Source: Mayamaea pseudoterrestris | Lineage: Eukaryota > Bacillariophyta > Bacillariophyceae > Sellaphorales > Sellaphoraceae | Assembly (NCBI GenBank): GCA_027923505.1 | Contig: BROI01000009.1 | Location: forward strand, 992,001-1,056,000 | Direction: 5' to 3' | DNA: 64,000 nt | Part shown: in pieces, positions 50,901 through 62,360 of the stretch | How the letters are laid out: the number at the start of each line of letters is the position of its first letter | How positions within the stretch are numbered: position 1 is the stretch's first letter | The notes under the pieces: generated by a model | The model's input: the letters and a program-made list of their open reading frames with translations, nothing else | Database searches by the model: none | Told to the model about the DNA's origin: nothing | Translations under genes and position numbers: made by a program

Positions 50901-53836
50901 CTACTGTGGACAAGCCTAGGTGCACGAAATCTCGCAGAACATGGAGACTAGATGGGTAATTGATGGCTGCATTGCGCTTTCTATATCATGACACAACACC
51001 TGTCAACTGCCAGCTATCAATTGATATTACTCTGGCATTTGCAGTGGGTCGTGGCAGCCAGCTACGGGGGACAAGCCTAGGGACAAGAAATTTGGGCAGT
51101 CCCTGTCACAGAACTTGGAGACTGGATGGGCAATTGATGACTGCATTGCACTTTCTACATCATGAAACAATTCCTATCAACTGCAATTTATTGGTTTACA
51201 TCTCTCTGGATGTTGGAGTGGGTCATAGCAGGCAGCTACTATGAGCAAGCCTGGGGGCACGAAATTTGGGCAGTCCCTGTCGCAGAACTTGGAGACTGGA
51301 TGGGCAATTGATGACTGCATTGCACTTTCTACACCAAGAAACAATGCCTGTCAACTGCCAGCTATCAACTGATACCTCTCTGGCTGTTAAAATGGGTTAT
51401 GGCAGCCAGCTACTGTGGACAAGCCTGGGGGCACAAAATTTGGGCAGTCCCTGTCGCAGAACATGGAGACGAGATGGGTAATTGATGACTGCATTGCGCT
51501 TTCTATATCATGACACAACACCTGTGAACTGCCAGCTATCAATTGATATTACTCTGGCGTTTGCAGTGGGTCATGGCAGCCAGCTACTGGGGACAAGCCT
51601 AGGGACAAGAAATTCTGGCAGTCCCTGTCGCAGAACATGGAGACTAGATGGGCTAGCAATGACTGCATGGCACTTTCTACATCATGAAACAATGCCTATC
51701 AACTGCCATCTATTGGTTTACATCTCTCTGGATTTTGGAGTGGGTCATGGCAGCCAGCTACTATGGGCCAGCCTTGGGGCACGAAATTCTGGCAGTCCCT
51801 GTCACAGAACTTGGAGGCTAGATGGGCAATTGATGACTGCATTGCACATTCAACATCTGAAAGCAATGCCTGTCAACTGCCAGCTATCAATTGATATCTC
51901 TCTGACGTTTGGAGTGGGTACCGGCAGCCAGCTACTGGGGAAAAGCCTAGGGACACGAAATTCTGGCAGTCCCTGTCGCAGAACTTGGAGACTAGATGGG
52001 CAATTGATGACTGCATGGCACTTTCTACATCATGAAACAATGCCTATCAACTGCCAGCTATCAATTGATCCCTCTCTGGCATTTGGAGTGTGTCATGGCA
52101 GCCAGCTACTGGGGACAAGCCTAGGGGCACAAAATTCTGGCAGTCCCTGTCGCAGAACTTGGAAACTGAATGGGCAATTTATGACGATACCTCTCTGGCA
52201 TTTGGAGTGGGCCGTGGCAGCCAGCTACTGGGGACAAGCCTAAGGGCAAGAAATTTGGGCAGTCCCTGTCGCAGAACATGGAGACTAGATGGCCTAGCAA
52301 TGACTGCATTGCACTTTCTATTTCATGAAACAATGCCTGTCAACTGCCAGCTATCAACTGGTACCTCTCTGGCTGTTACAATGGGTTATGGAAGCCAGCT
52401 ACAGTGGACAAGCCTGGGGGCACAAAATTCTGGCAGTCCCTGTCGCAGAACTTGGAGACTAGATGGGTAATTGATGATTGCATTGCACTCTCTGCATAAT
52501 GAGACAGTGCCTATCAACTGCCATCTATCGGTTTACATCTCTCTGGATGTTGGAGTGGGTCATGGCAGCCAGCTACTATGGGCAAGCCTAGGGGCAAGAA
52601 ATTCTGGCAGTCCCTGTCGCAGAACTTGGAGACTAGATGGGTAATTGATGACTGCATTGCACTTTCTACATCATGAAACAATACCAGCCGCCTGTCAGCT
52701 ATCATTTTACTTCTCTGGCTGTTGGAGTGGGTTATGGCAGCCAGCTACTGGGGACAAGCCTAGGGACCAGGAATTCTGGCAGTTCCTGTCGCAGAACATG
52801 GAGCAATGACTGCATTGCGCTTTCTACATCATGAAACAATGCCTGTCAACTGCCAGCTATCAATTGATACCACTCTGGCGTTTGGAGTGGGTTGTTGCAG
52901 CCAGCTACTGGGGACAAGCTTTGGGAAACAAAATTCTGGCAGTCCCTGTCACAGAACATGGAGAGTAGATGGGCTATCAATGACTGCATTGCACTTTCTA
53001 CATCATGAGACAGTGCCTATCAACTGCCATTTATCAGTTTACATCACTCTGGATGTTGGAGTGGGTCATGGCAGCCAGCTACTATTGCAAGCCTAGGGGC
53101 AAGAAATTTGGGCAGTCCCTGTTGTAGAATATGGAGACTAGATGGGCAATCGATGACTGCATTGCACTTTCTACATCATGAAACAATGCTTATCAACTGC
53201 CATTTATTGGTTTACATCTCTCTGGCGTTTGGAGTGGTTCATGGCAGCCAGCTACTGAGGACAAGCCTAGGGGCAAGAAATTTGGGCAGTCCGTGTCGCA
53301 GAGCATGGAGACTAGACGGGCTAGCAATGACTGCATTGCACTTTCTTTTTCATTAAACAATGCCTGTCAACTGCCAGCTATCATTTGATATCACTCTGGC
53401 ATTTGGAGTGGGTCGTGGCAGCCAGCTACTGGGGACAAGCCTAGGGACACATAATTCTGATAGTCCCTGTCACAGAACATGGAGACTAGATAGGCTATCA
53501 ATGACTGCATTGCACTTTCTACATCATGAAACAACACCTATCAACTGCCAGCTTTCAATTGATCCCTCTCTGGCTGTGGGAGTGGATCATAGCAGGCAGC
53601 TACTGTGGACAAGCTTAGGGACACAAAATTCTGACAGTCCCTGTCACAGAACATAGAGACTAGATGGGCTATCAATGACTGCATTGCACTATCTACATCA
53701 TGAAACAATGCTTGTCGACTGCCAGCTATCAATAATTGATCCCTCTCTGGCATTTGGAGTGGGCCGTGGCAGCCAGCTACTGGGGACAAGCCTAGGGGCA
53801 CGAAATTCTGGCGGTCCCCGTCGCAGAACAGAGATA
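47988..53836. repeat. Tandem array B, modal monomer 174 bp, about 33 copies, higher-order structure
   Basis: The landmark GACTGCATTGC recurs at 48201, 48375, 48549, 48723, 48902 and 49076, and so on (mostly 174 bp). Each monomer holds GCAGTCCCTGTCGCAGAAC, AACTGCCAGCTATCAATTGA and GGCAGCCAGCTACTGGGGAC blocks. Variant monomers recur in sets: a TTAAAATGGGTTATGG type appears near 49850, 50533 and 51390, with 683- and 856-bp spacing between landmarks, that is four- and five-monomer blocks. Because 174 is 58 codons, plus-strand frames persist over several monomers (up to 253 codons at 51482-52243), but they are broken often and shift phase. I do not call a gene. Confidence 0.95.
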
Positions 53837-53988
53837 TTGGTGCACTGCTTGCACTTTGATGAGCCAATGCAGCTGCGAAGTCCGTGCATCTGTTTCCAAG
53901 GATTCTGTAGGCAATGTCACAATTTCCTATTTGCAGAGCCTACCAGTACTCGTTGTGCCACACTTTAGTAACTAAAAATGACCCGGCT

Positions 53989-55210
53989 TTATTCAAAGGC
54001 AAGATGCCTCAACGGATCGCGCCGCCAAGCAAGGCGAGTGATGGCTTCGAATTGGCTATCATTTCCATCAGCTACCGCCTCTGGGTTGTTAATTCTAAGT
54101 TGTTGCAAGAGCGTGTCCCGCAAGTTGCCAACTTGCTCGCTCGATAGCTGGCCTGCTTTCAAAGCATTGGCATTCTCCATCATGCGTTCCTCTGATATTG
54201 TCTTGGGAATGACTGGACAGTTTTGGTCCAAAGCCCAGCGCAGTAAAACTTGGGCAGGTGTCACTTGGAGCCTGTGTGCAAGGTCCAATACTGGTGAGGC
54301 ATGCAGCAAGTCAAACTTTGCCTTTGGTTGCTTATTGACCTTTTTTGTTGATAACGTAGTTTTTTCATCACTGCCTCTTTCAAACTGAACGCCACTCCCT
54401 AGCAGCTCCTTCCACTTTGCTTGACCAGTATCTTGCCCGCCAAGACTGCTGTAGGCTTGCAACACAATACCTTCCTTGGCGCAATACTCGAAAAGGCCCG
54501 TCTGTGGATAGAGTGGATGCAACTCCACTTGGTTGACAGCTGGCGGCCATAACTCTGCCGTCTCTTTGAGTTTCATCAGATGCTGCACCGTCATGTTGGA
54601 AACGCCAATGGCTCGCACTTGTCCGGCGCGGACGGAATCCTCCATGGCCCGCCACGTTTCGCTCCGCAGTTTTGCCATTTCATTGGCACTGGTTGTTGCA
54701 TAGTGCCACGGATCTTCTGCAACGACATCGTTGCGTCGATTCATTGTCGACCAAGCTGGTCCTGGCCAGTGCATGAGCCAAAGGTCAATGTAGTCAACCT
54801 TCAAACGCTGGAGCGAAAGGCGCAGACACTCCAAAGTTGGTTCGTAGCCGTGATACTTGCGCCAGTGCTTGGTCGTTATAAACAATTCGCGCGTCTTAAT
54901 GATTCCATCATGGCTGCTTACTTCGCCGACAGTTCTGTTCGCCTCCGTATATAAAGGCCGTGTCAATCGCCCTATATCCGCATTCCAAGGCTTGGAGTGT
55001 TGCCTTGGATGCTTGTTCTTTTCCAAGGCGATAAGTTCCGTATCCAATCCATGGCAAGATTACATTCTCGTGCACAGAATGTAGTCGAACGCCATCGGTG
55101 AGTGTGCATGCGTCGGCCGAAGTTGTTTCGCGAAAGGAGGACGAGATCATGGTAGCTGATGGTTGCTTGACTATTGAGCTCATTGTTGCGGTGTGTTTCC
55201 GCTTCACCAT
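53989..55210 (-). CDS. Aldo-keto reductase with an apparent frameshift
   Basis: The first part, from ATG 55208-55210, encodes a leader and LPWIGYGTYRLGKEQASKA...YRAIDTAFIYGG. The match then continues one base over in the next frame, with NRTVGEV, LFITTKHW, YIDLWLMHWPGP, AIGVSNMTVQHL, NQVELHPLYPQ and CPVIPKTIS to a stop at 53989. The tetrad fits the family: Asp and Tyr in DTAFIY, Lys in ITTKHW, His in LMHWPG. Members reduce carbonyls with NADPH. One extra base near 54945 explains the shift, and no intron fits there. The remaining 330 codons are intact, so it is either a very young pseudogene or a sequence error. A Lys/Thr-rich insert lies near the C-terminal third. Confidence 0.85.
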
Positions 55211-55392
55211 TCTCACTTGACAGAATGCGATGACTCTTTTGCTGTGAAGGCAGAGTAAAACAAAGTACAGTGGGCATCGACCCATTCATGCGGGCAGCAA
55301 TTCTGCAGTGACGCCGTTCATGGTTGATGGCTCTCATGGATGGATCGTGCCAAATTAAAAAGCGAACATCGTGGACGCAAAAGATTCGGTAA

Positions 55393-56217
55393 ATGACTGT
55401 CATGACTCATTGCTTGAAGCGGCTCGATCACTATAGGCCAAAGTGTACTATATCGTTCGTCGTTCGATCGAGATGGATCAAGCGACGACCGTCGCAAGTC
55501 GCAAGTTGCGAGGTGTGCAAGCGTCCAAACGAGCACGACTACGAGGCAGTGATTCTGTTGTTGCGTATTATGGACCATCTTCCGTCTCCCAACATGCAGG
55601 ATGGTCCGATGGTTGGAACGCCGCTCATTCTCCAATCGAGATTTGTCACCGAAGCCCCAGAGCGCGTCAACCGACCCGTTCCAGTTCCCTCCTTCTACAG
55701 CGACGACCGAGGAGAGATCCACAATGTTTGTGTCGGACAGACTAAAAACACAGACTCGCAAAGTAAAAGCCAACGAATCAATCTGCTGTATACCAAGGCC
55801 GGCGTCATGCGATCAGGCGATTTGCATCCCAATACACAGCATGATTTTGTGTTCTCTGGCAGCGTCAAGGTTTGGACGCTGCAAAAGGACGGTCATACCA
55901 ATGTGCATGTGTACAACAGAAACGATGTCATTGAGATTCCGCCGTTTACGCCTCATTTATTCGAGTTTGAGCAAGATTCTGTGCTGGCAGAATGGTGGGA
56001 TGGCGACTTCAAGGCCTGGTTCTACGAACCGTATCGGAGCATCGTTGATGCCTCCTTTGTATCCACTACGCCAGGCCATTTCACGACCTATGTTGTCCAG
56101 ATCAAAGCTGATAGTGGTCGTCGTACTTTGAGAGCGCATGACTTGCTGCAGGACCGATCGTTTTGGATCGGCATTCTTGTCGGATTGGGTATCGGACTTG
56201 CTGTACATCTGCAATGA
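55393..56217 (+). CDS. Cupin-fold protein with C-terminal membrane anchor
   Basis: The frame has 274 codons. A small beta-barrel is suggested by GVMRSGDLHPNTQHDFVFSG, VKVWTLQKDG, DVIEIPPFTPHLFEF and AEWWDGDFKAWFYEPY, which follow the cupin order (a GDxHxxxxHxFVxxG-like first motif and a PPxxPHxF second motif). A final helix (FWIGILVGLGIGLAVHL) anchors it. The first 59 residues are Arg-rich with CEVCKRP and may be real or UTR; ATG 55570 (MDHLPSPN) is an alternative. Ligand unknown; His and Glu-like positions suggest a metal or sugar-nucleotide binder. It is divergent from the aldo-keto reductase. Confidence 0.6.
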   Translation: MTVMTHCLKRLDHYRPKCTISFVVRSRWIKRRPSQVASCEVCKRPNEHDYEAVILLLRIMDHLPSPNMQDGPMVGTPLILQSRFVTEAPERVNRPVPVPSFYSDDRGEIHNVCVGQTKNTDSQSKSQRINLLYTKAGVMRSGDLHPNTQHDFVFSGSVKVWTLQKDGHTNVHVYNRNDVIEIPPFTPHLFEFEQDSVLAEWWDGDFKAWFYEPYRSIVDASFVSTTPGHFTTYVVQIKADSGRRTLRAHDLLQDRSFWIGILVGLGIGLAVHLQ

Positions 56218-56489
56218 GCAACGAAGAAGAACAATCCGAGTGCAACCTCTTGTAGAAAACTCTATGCAGCGTCTTTAACCTGGTTGGTGGACAATAAATG
56301 CGGAGAACTCATCGAAACTAAAGTTGTGAAGCGTCATGCTCGCCTCTTACGCGGAAAACTCAAACTCTATGTATTCAATGAGGTAACTTGCATACCGGTA
56401 GGCAGTTTGGATGTACGCATGCGTTTGCGTTGCTATGATCAAGTTGATTGGAATATGCTGCGCACTTGCTAGCTATCATGCGCCCGGTT

Positions 56490-56811
56490 TGATAAGATGT
56501 AATTCAATAGCACCAGTCCAATAGAAGGCGAGCAGCTAGTATAAAGGCGATCAACCCTCTACAACAAGCAACAAGCAAACAACAAACCAATTTCTAGTAG
56601 ACTGACTTAAAAAGCAAACCACTCGAGGCAAATCCTTGATCGTGGACTGTCTTGTTTGCCCGTTGACACCGTAGTCATTTAGTCATAGGCTTAAATAATC
56701 ATGTACACTGGTCACACACTTCAACTTCAATCATTCCCGTTTCGAACATGGTATTCAATAACGATCCATGTCGCATAAGACGCAGGCTCTCCATTCGCCT
56801 ACATCGCGTCA
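56490..56811 (-). repeat. 3' LTR of the second Copia element
   Basis: This is a 322-bp LTR. On the coding strand it is preceded by the purine tract CTCTGGGGGA, the likely plus-strand primer. Confidence 0.95.
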
Positions 56812-59690
56812 TCCCCCAGAGTCCAGCCTTGTGCGACTCCATCTTCCAACACCGTCTCGCCCCTCCAGAAAAGCACTGGCCGAATCAATGGCCCAAACAC
56901 CGCATGAGGAAGGAACTTGGTAAGCACGTCACTTGGATTCTGCTTGCCCGAGATGTGCTTGAAATGCAGCACTCCAGAGGCAATGGCTTCACGAACTCTG
57001 TGATAAGCAAGTGCATTGTGTCGCTTGGTAAGCGACGAGTGAGGAATAGTTGACGAAGTGACAACACTCTCATTGTCTCCAAACATCCACGCAGGTCCAT
57101 CCAATGGAACACCCATCATGCGCAGGGTGTACCGGAAATCCATGATCTGCTCCGTCGCGGTCTTGGCGGAAACAAACTCGGATCCGTACGTGGCAGTCTC
57201 AACCGTGTTCTGCCTCTTGGAAAACCACTCAACCGGAGTCTGGTTCAAGAAATGCAGGACACCCATGGCGGCGCGACCCGTAGTGTAGTCATGGTACAGG
57301 TTGGCGTCTTCGAAAGTCGTCAGACGGACGAATTTGCCCCTTGGCACGGGCATGTTCCACGGCTCCTCATCAGCGCTGTCTCCATAGACAGTCTGGATCC
57401 ACTCCACTGGCTCAGGCGCATCATGATGAGGAATGCCGAAGCGGAACCGAATAGCAGCATCTGGGTACCGAGCAAGGTAGCCCACAATCCGCTTCAAACG
57501 CTCAAGATGGCCATACCGCGGCGCAACTCGAAACCGGCCCATCGTCATCACGGCGCAGTGAATGTCGTAGCGACACAAGCTAACCGCCCACTGAAGAGCC
57601 CCAATCACCGACTGGTACATCCGAATACCCTTTGCATCCAACTCGTCGGTCATGTCAAGCTCAGGATGGTCAGAATCGTCCATGGGCGACATCCTCGGTT
57701 CCCACATCTTTCATAGTTCTCACAGCGTCATAGTTTTGAAGCACGCCGTGGCCCAGCAGCCAGCGACGTAGGAAATCGGACCAACACCTTTCAACTTGTA
57801 GTTGTACTTGGACTTGAGCTCCTCCGTGAAGGCCTTGGGATCCTTCATAGCCATGGCCAAGTCGTCCACAAAAACGCAGACATACTCGTAATGCGTCAAG
57901 CAGTCCTTCATCCAAACGTCAGCATCTGCAAAGCATTGGGTAAAACCCATTTTACGCAAAGTGTCAGCAAAGTGCTCATGCCAACGCGCTCCAGACGTAC
58001 GCAATCCATACAGAGCCTTGTAGATGACCAGGGTGTGGCCCTCGAGCTCTCCAAACTCAGGTCCAGCGACAATGTAGACCTTCTCCTTGGTGACTGCCTC
58101 CAAATAGGCATTACCGACATCGGCGGCCCAGAAATCCAAGCCATTCAACTCAGCGAGCATTGCAACCGTGCGAATACTGCGCAGCGAGACCACTCCAGAA
58201 TAAGCCGAATCCTTGGGCGGATCCGTCATGTGGCCTCCAGCGACTAGCCGAGCCTTGCGCCTCAAATCATGCTTGCAGTCGAAAATCAGATGCACATTGA
58301 TGCGCTTCCAACTTGAATCCATTCGCGCCCCGCGACCTTTGTCTTGGAACGTGTTATACTCGTTCAATTGATCCATCTCGGTCTTGATGGCCTCCGCCCA
58401 GAGCGTGTTGCCATTGGCGGAGTCGAGACGCTGGGCATCTCTCCAATTCTTGGGGATCTGAACACCGAACTTGAATCGGTCTCCATGGTTGGTCGATGCC
58501 TTGCGAGCAGCCTTGAGCATCCGGTCGAACTTGTTCTTGCGGCGCGTATACTTCTCCAAACGCTTCCAACCAGGCTTGGAGAGCAATCCCTTGGCTTGGC
58601 CGTAAGCAGCGAGCGTCACCGGATCATACTTAATCATCATGGCGAGAGGCTCCCATGTGCGCTGGCCGCTCGTCCATTGCACTAAGACATTGTAGCTAGA
58701 ACCCTTGTAGTCGGCATCTCGGTGCGTCAACGGTCCAGCATGCCCTTCAATCGATTCATACGGATAGTACATGTCCGTGTCTCCACGCAATTCGGCATCC
58801 ACTTGCCGTTCCACCAAGTCAGAGAGCTCATTGTAGGTGATGATCTCGTCGACAGTGCTATCTGGAATAGACAGTAGGAACTTGATGTGTTTGTGAGCAG
58901 CAGCATCGCGATCTTTGATTTGCCGCACAATGGTATAGCGCATCACACTGCCATCTTCCTCATCCAACAGTACCGTGCGTCCAAGTAGCTCATCCGGCGA
59001 GAAGAACGGGACACGGTCGGTACCTGAACCCAAATCGAGTCCAGCAAGCTCAGCACCAGACTCCAGTTTAAATGAGGATCCCCCATTGCTTGGCGCTCCA
59101 CTTGGCGCTTCGATTGGATCCTCCTCGTCGACAGTCTCAACGACCACCGCTGGACGCGACTCCTCCCCCTCAGGGACTGACTGTGCTTCCGCGCGCAGGT
59201 TGCGCTCCCCAGGCGTGAATGGGCGCACATTGGAACGTGCCACAGCCTTACCAGTCTTGTCGCTCAATATCCAGTAGGTCAAGGCGTCACCCTTGTTCTC
59301 GGCGATACCAACCCATCGGCCAGTACCTTCATTGGACTCAGGAAAGCTAGCCGACTCGCTAGCATCCAGTTCATAGTACACTCGTTCCCACCAATGAAAT
59401 TGCAAGTAGGCGGAAATATCAGGCTTGACATTGAAGGCAGCCTGCAAAGGCGTGCGCCAACCGAGGGACTCCGTCGCCAAATGGTTGAACAAACCGACAA
59501 TGAACAAGGCACACAAGAGCCAAGAGCCAGGCGGCGATCCAGTGCGGTTCATAGCACCTTCAACGGCAACTTTGACCTCCTGGATGCGGCGCTCGGCAGG
59601 ATTCTGATTCTGATAACCAGGCTCACTCTGTTGATCCTTGATGTTGTACATGCGAAGAATCGTTTCAACTTGCTTGCCCAACTAGCGAGG
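56812..59690 (-). other. Pol region of the second Copia element
   Basis: Parts seen in order on the minus strand: the C-terminal integrase region (SEPGYQNQNPAERRIQEV, LATESLGWRTPLQAAF), an acidic linker, a chromodomain-like segment (YNVLVQWTSGQRTWEPL), reverse transcriptase (YGLRTSGARWHEHFADTL, YEYVCVFVDDLAMAM) and Copia RNase H (FSKRQNTVETATYGSEF). The order and motifs parallel the first element, but the two are clearly different families. The region is broken. Confidence 0.85.
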
Positions 59691-62343
59691 TATGCCATCA
59701 GAACATTGGGGCGACCTCACGGATGAAGTCCTCCAAGGTTTCGAGCATCTCAAACTCGTGACGCATCGGGTAGGCCTTGGTGAGCAGGGTGGACTTGCCC
59801 ACATAGAGCTGGATCAGTGATCCCCCATGACCGGTAATGCCATCATCAAAAGCGGCATGCTCGGAGAAGAACGGGTCGTAGCAAAGGTGTCATCGACACG
59901 ACAATTCGCTCCAGGGAAGCGAGTCTTCTTGTGGTGGCGGAACGAGCCGGCTGCGCCGGTGAATGAATCGACTCAGCGCCTCGCCCAAGGACATACTGAT
60001 GGAAGAAGCCGACAATGGCCGAGTCGTGATGTAGCGCTCCGTTGATCTGTAAACCATCCACAGACATGTCATTGAGGCCAGTGACATTGCAAAGCGCGTC
60101 AGTCGTCGACATTATGCGCATATCACTGCCGGCGAGGCCACCATTGGCTCCGCCATCAACCAGCGCTCCATTGCTGGCGGTGTGTCCACGGGCGTGTTGG
60201 ACACGGTACTGAATGGCACGGCAAGCACGGTAAGTGCGGCCATCACTGCCAAGGAAAGACTGAACTGAGGCACCCGAGCTTGGGTTGCGCTGCTGAGCAG
60301 TCTGTGCCAGGAATTCTCGCATAAAAGTGCCAGGCTGGGGGAGGAGTGGCGCCAGGGCGACAGAGCCTCCGTCATTGGGGAAACAACACAACTCCAGGGA
60401 CTTGACTGCTAGCTGGAGCAGGAGCAGGAGCAGGAGTAGACGCCGGAGGAGCGGCTTGACCACCGACACCTTGAGCGCTGCATTGGCTTGGCGTTGCGGC
60501 GCGGGCGCGGGATCCGACTGCGTTCCTCCATCACTTGGTGAGCTCCCAGATCTCGCAACGCGCTGTACCGGTCCTGAGACAAGAAGGACCAGGGTTGCTG
60601 CAACAGTTGAGCCAGAGTCATACTGTCGCCAGGATTGGGACGGTTGGCGTCGCCACCGCGTCCCCCATTGCCGCGGCCTCCATTGCCACGGCCTCCACCA
60701 CCACCGCGACCAGCTCCACCGTCACGGCCTCCACCTCGCCCTCCACTGGATTGCTTGGCGGAATTGGCACTTCTTTTAGCATTAGACTTGGTCTTCTTGA
60801 CTTGATCCATTTCAAGGCTTGGCGACACAATGATTGTACAAATGGTCATAGTCCGAACTCGTCGTCAGGGCTTGGCTCACCGCCGGCGAGAGACGCACGT
60901 AGGCGGCTTAAGAATCAAACTGATTAACGGACTTCTTCATCCCGACATTGGCTTGCACCGCAGAGCGAAGCCATTGATAGCGCTTGGACTTGGTTACACT
61001 TGCCGGACGGAACTCCTCGAGCTTCTGAGTCAATTCATATTGATAGACAATGAACTTGTAGGCTCCTTTAGACCAGCTTCGCATCAAGAAGCGTATTCAA
61101 CTTGAGCTCCAGTTCAGCCGTGCGTAGGTTGCCGGCAGTGCCACTGCCGAACTGCAATGCAAGATCCTGAAGACTGCCTGAGCGTCGAGGGTCTTGCATG
61201 TTTTGTCAATATACTGTTGGCGCCAGGAACCTTGAGAATGTGACGGAAGGCGGTGTACATGAAGATGTTCATATCCGTCGAACTCGGCCTTGTGCGGTCC
61301 GTTGGCCGGCTTGGAAGCATCCAACACTTTGCTGCAGCCATGGAGGCGAAGCGAGTGTGGACTCCTTGGCTCCAATTGTACCAATGAGCGGGGTTGCTAA
61401 ACTCTTTGTAATCCTTGTGGTCCGTTTCGACTTGCCAATGTTGAATCGAGTCGACTGGGCTTCAGGTGTCATTGGCGGCGACACTAGCAGCCGCTGTATT
61501 GCCGAGGCGACGGCCTCAGCGAACTTTGCAGCGGCCTCCGCGGAACTCTTGGCGGATTCCACCAGCAGCCAAATTGGCGGCGGCGACTTGCTCCTTCTCG
61601 GCAATCACGGCCGCACTGGCAAGGAACAGACTCTCTTGGAACTGCGCAAACATGTCGGGTGACAACTCCAGCCAAGTCTCGAACGTCGGGTTGGCTCGAC
61701 TGGCGTACCAGGCCTTACAAATCTTCGGCAGTTCGTCCGCTCAGACTCGACAAGAAACATTGCTTCATCATCGTCGGGCACTCGATACTCCGATGACAGG
61801 ACTTCCTTGGACATTCGAAGCATGAGGACGGGCGTTGTAATTCGCCAGCTTGCAAATGCTGCAGCATAACAAGGCGCTGCAAGCACTGTGGCGAACAAAT
61901 GGTCCATGACTTGCTTATCCTTGGCGGCGCGAGTCGTCATGGTCGTCGACATTCTTGTCAATCAATCAATCAATCAATCACTTGGATGAATACCTCGCTT
62001 GCGGCGCGAGTCGTTCCAGGAACAATGGCAATGGCAGACGAGACGCGGCAAGCAGTCGGTCGGCAGGAGACTCCTTTTGAAGAACTGTTTATAACTTGAC
62101 ACCGAGTATTCGAACGGCGGCAGGCGACAGCAGGATGGTCTCTCGAGTGCTAAAGGCCAGTAAATCGAATGAGATAGACTGGTTGAGTAGCACCGTTCAA
62201 TTAATCAAACAAAGATTCAATTGAACAAAGGCAAAGGCAATGGCAAAGGCACAAACGAGGAGGATTCGTCAATCCGTTTCGTCGTCCAAAAAAGCAATCA
62301 AAACAAGCCAAACAAACCACCACGCTCGAGGTTTAAGGCAAGA
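59691..62343 (-). other. Gag/protease/early-integrase remnant and leader of the second element
   Basis: The region between Pol and the right LTR has minus-strand frames rich in Ala, Ser, Gly and Arg, including a Gly/Arg-rich GGRGGGRDGGAGRGG tract near 60720 that may bind RNA, and LVDGGANGGLAGSDMRI-like sequence near 60130 that resembles a retropepsin site. It is broken in several places. A (TCAA)n run near 61957-61980 is simple sequence. Confidence 0.6.
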
Positions 62344-62360
62344 TCACAAGACTGTTAATC
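62344..62360 (-). promoter_or_regulatory. Primer-binding site, half-tRNA-Asn type
   Basis: On the coding strand, GATTAACAGTCTTGTGA follows the LTR. Its complement contains GACTGTTAATC, which matches the anticodon arm of a tRNA-Asn(GUU): loop CTGTTAA with flanking stem bases as in yeast tRNA-Asn (from memory). This implies priming from a cleaved tRNA, as for the first element. Confidence 0.45.

Noticed and set aside
47988-53836. CRISPR-like or coding-repeat interpretation of array B
   Set aside because: Units are contiguous 174-bp monomers without spacers, and frames are often interrupted.
56284-56472. A 62-codon frame between the cupin gene and the second Copia element
   Set aside because: Short, with no motif and no start context; probably accidental.
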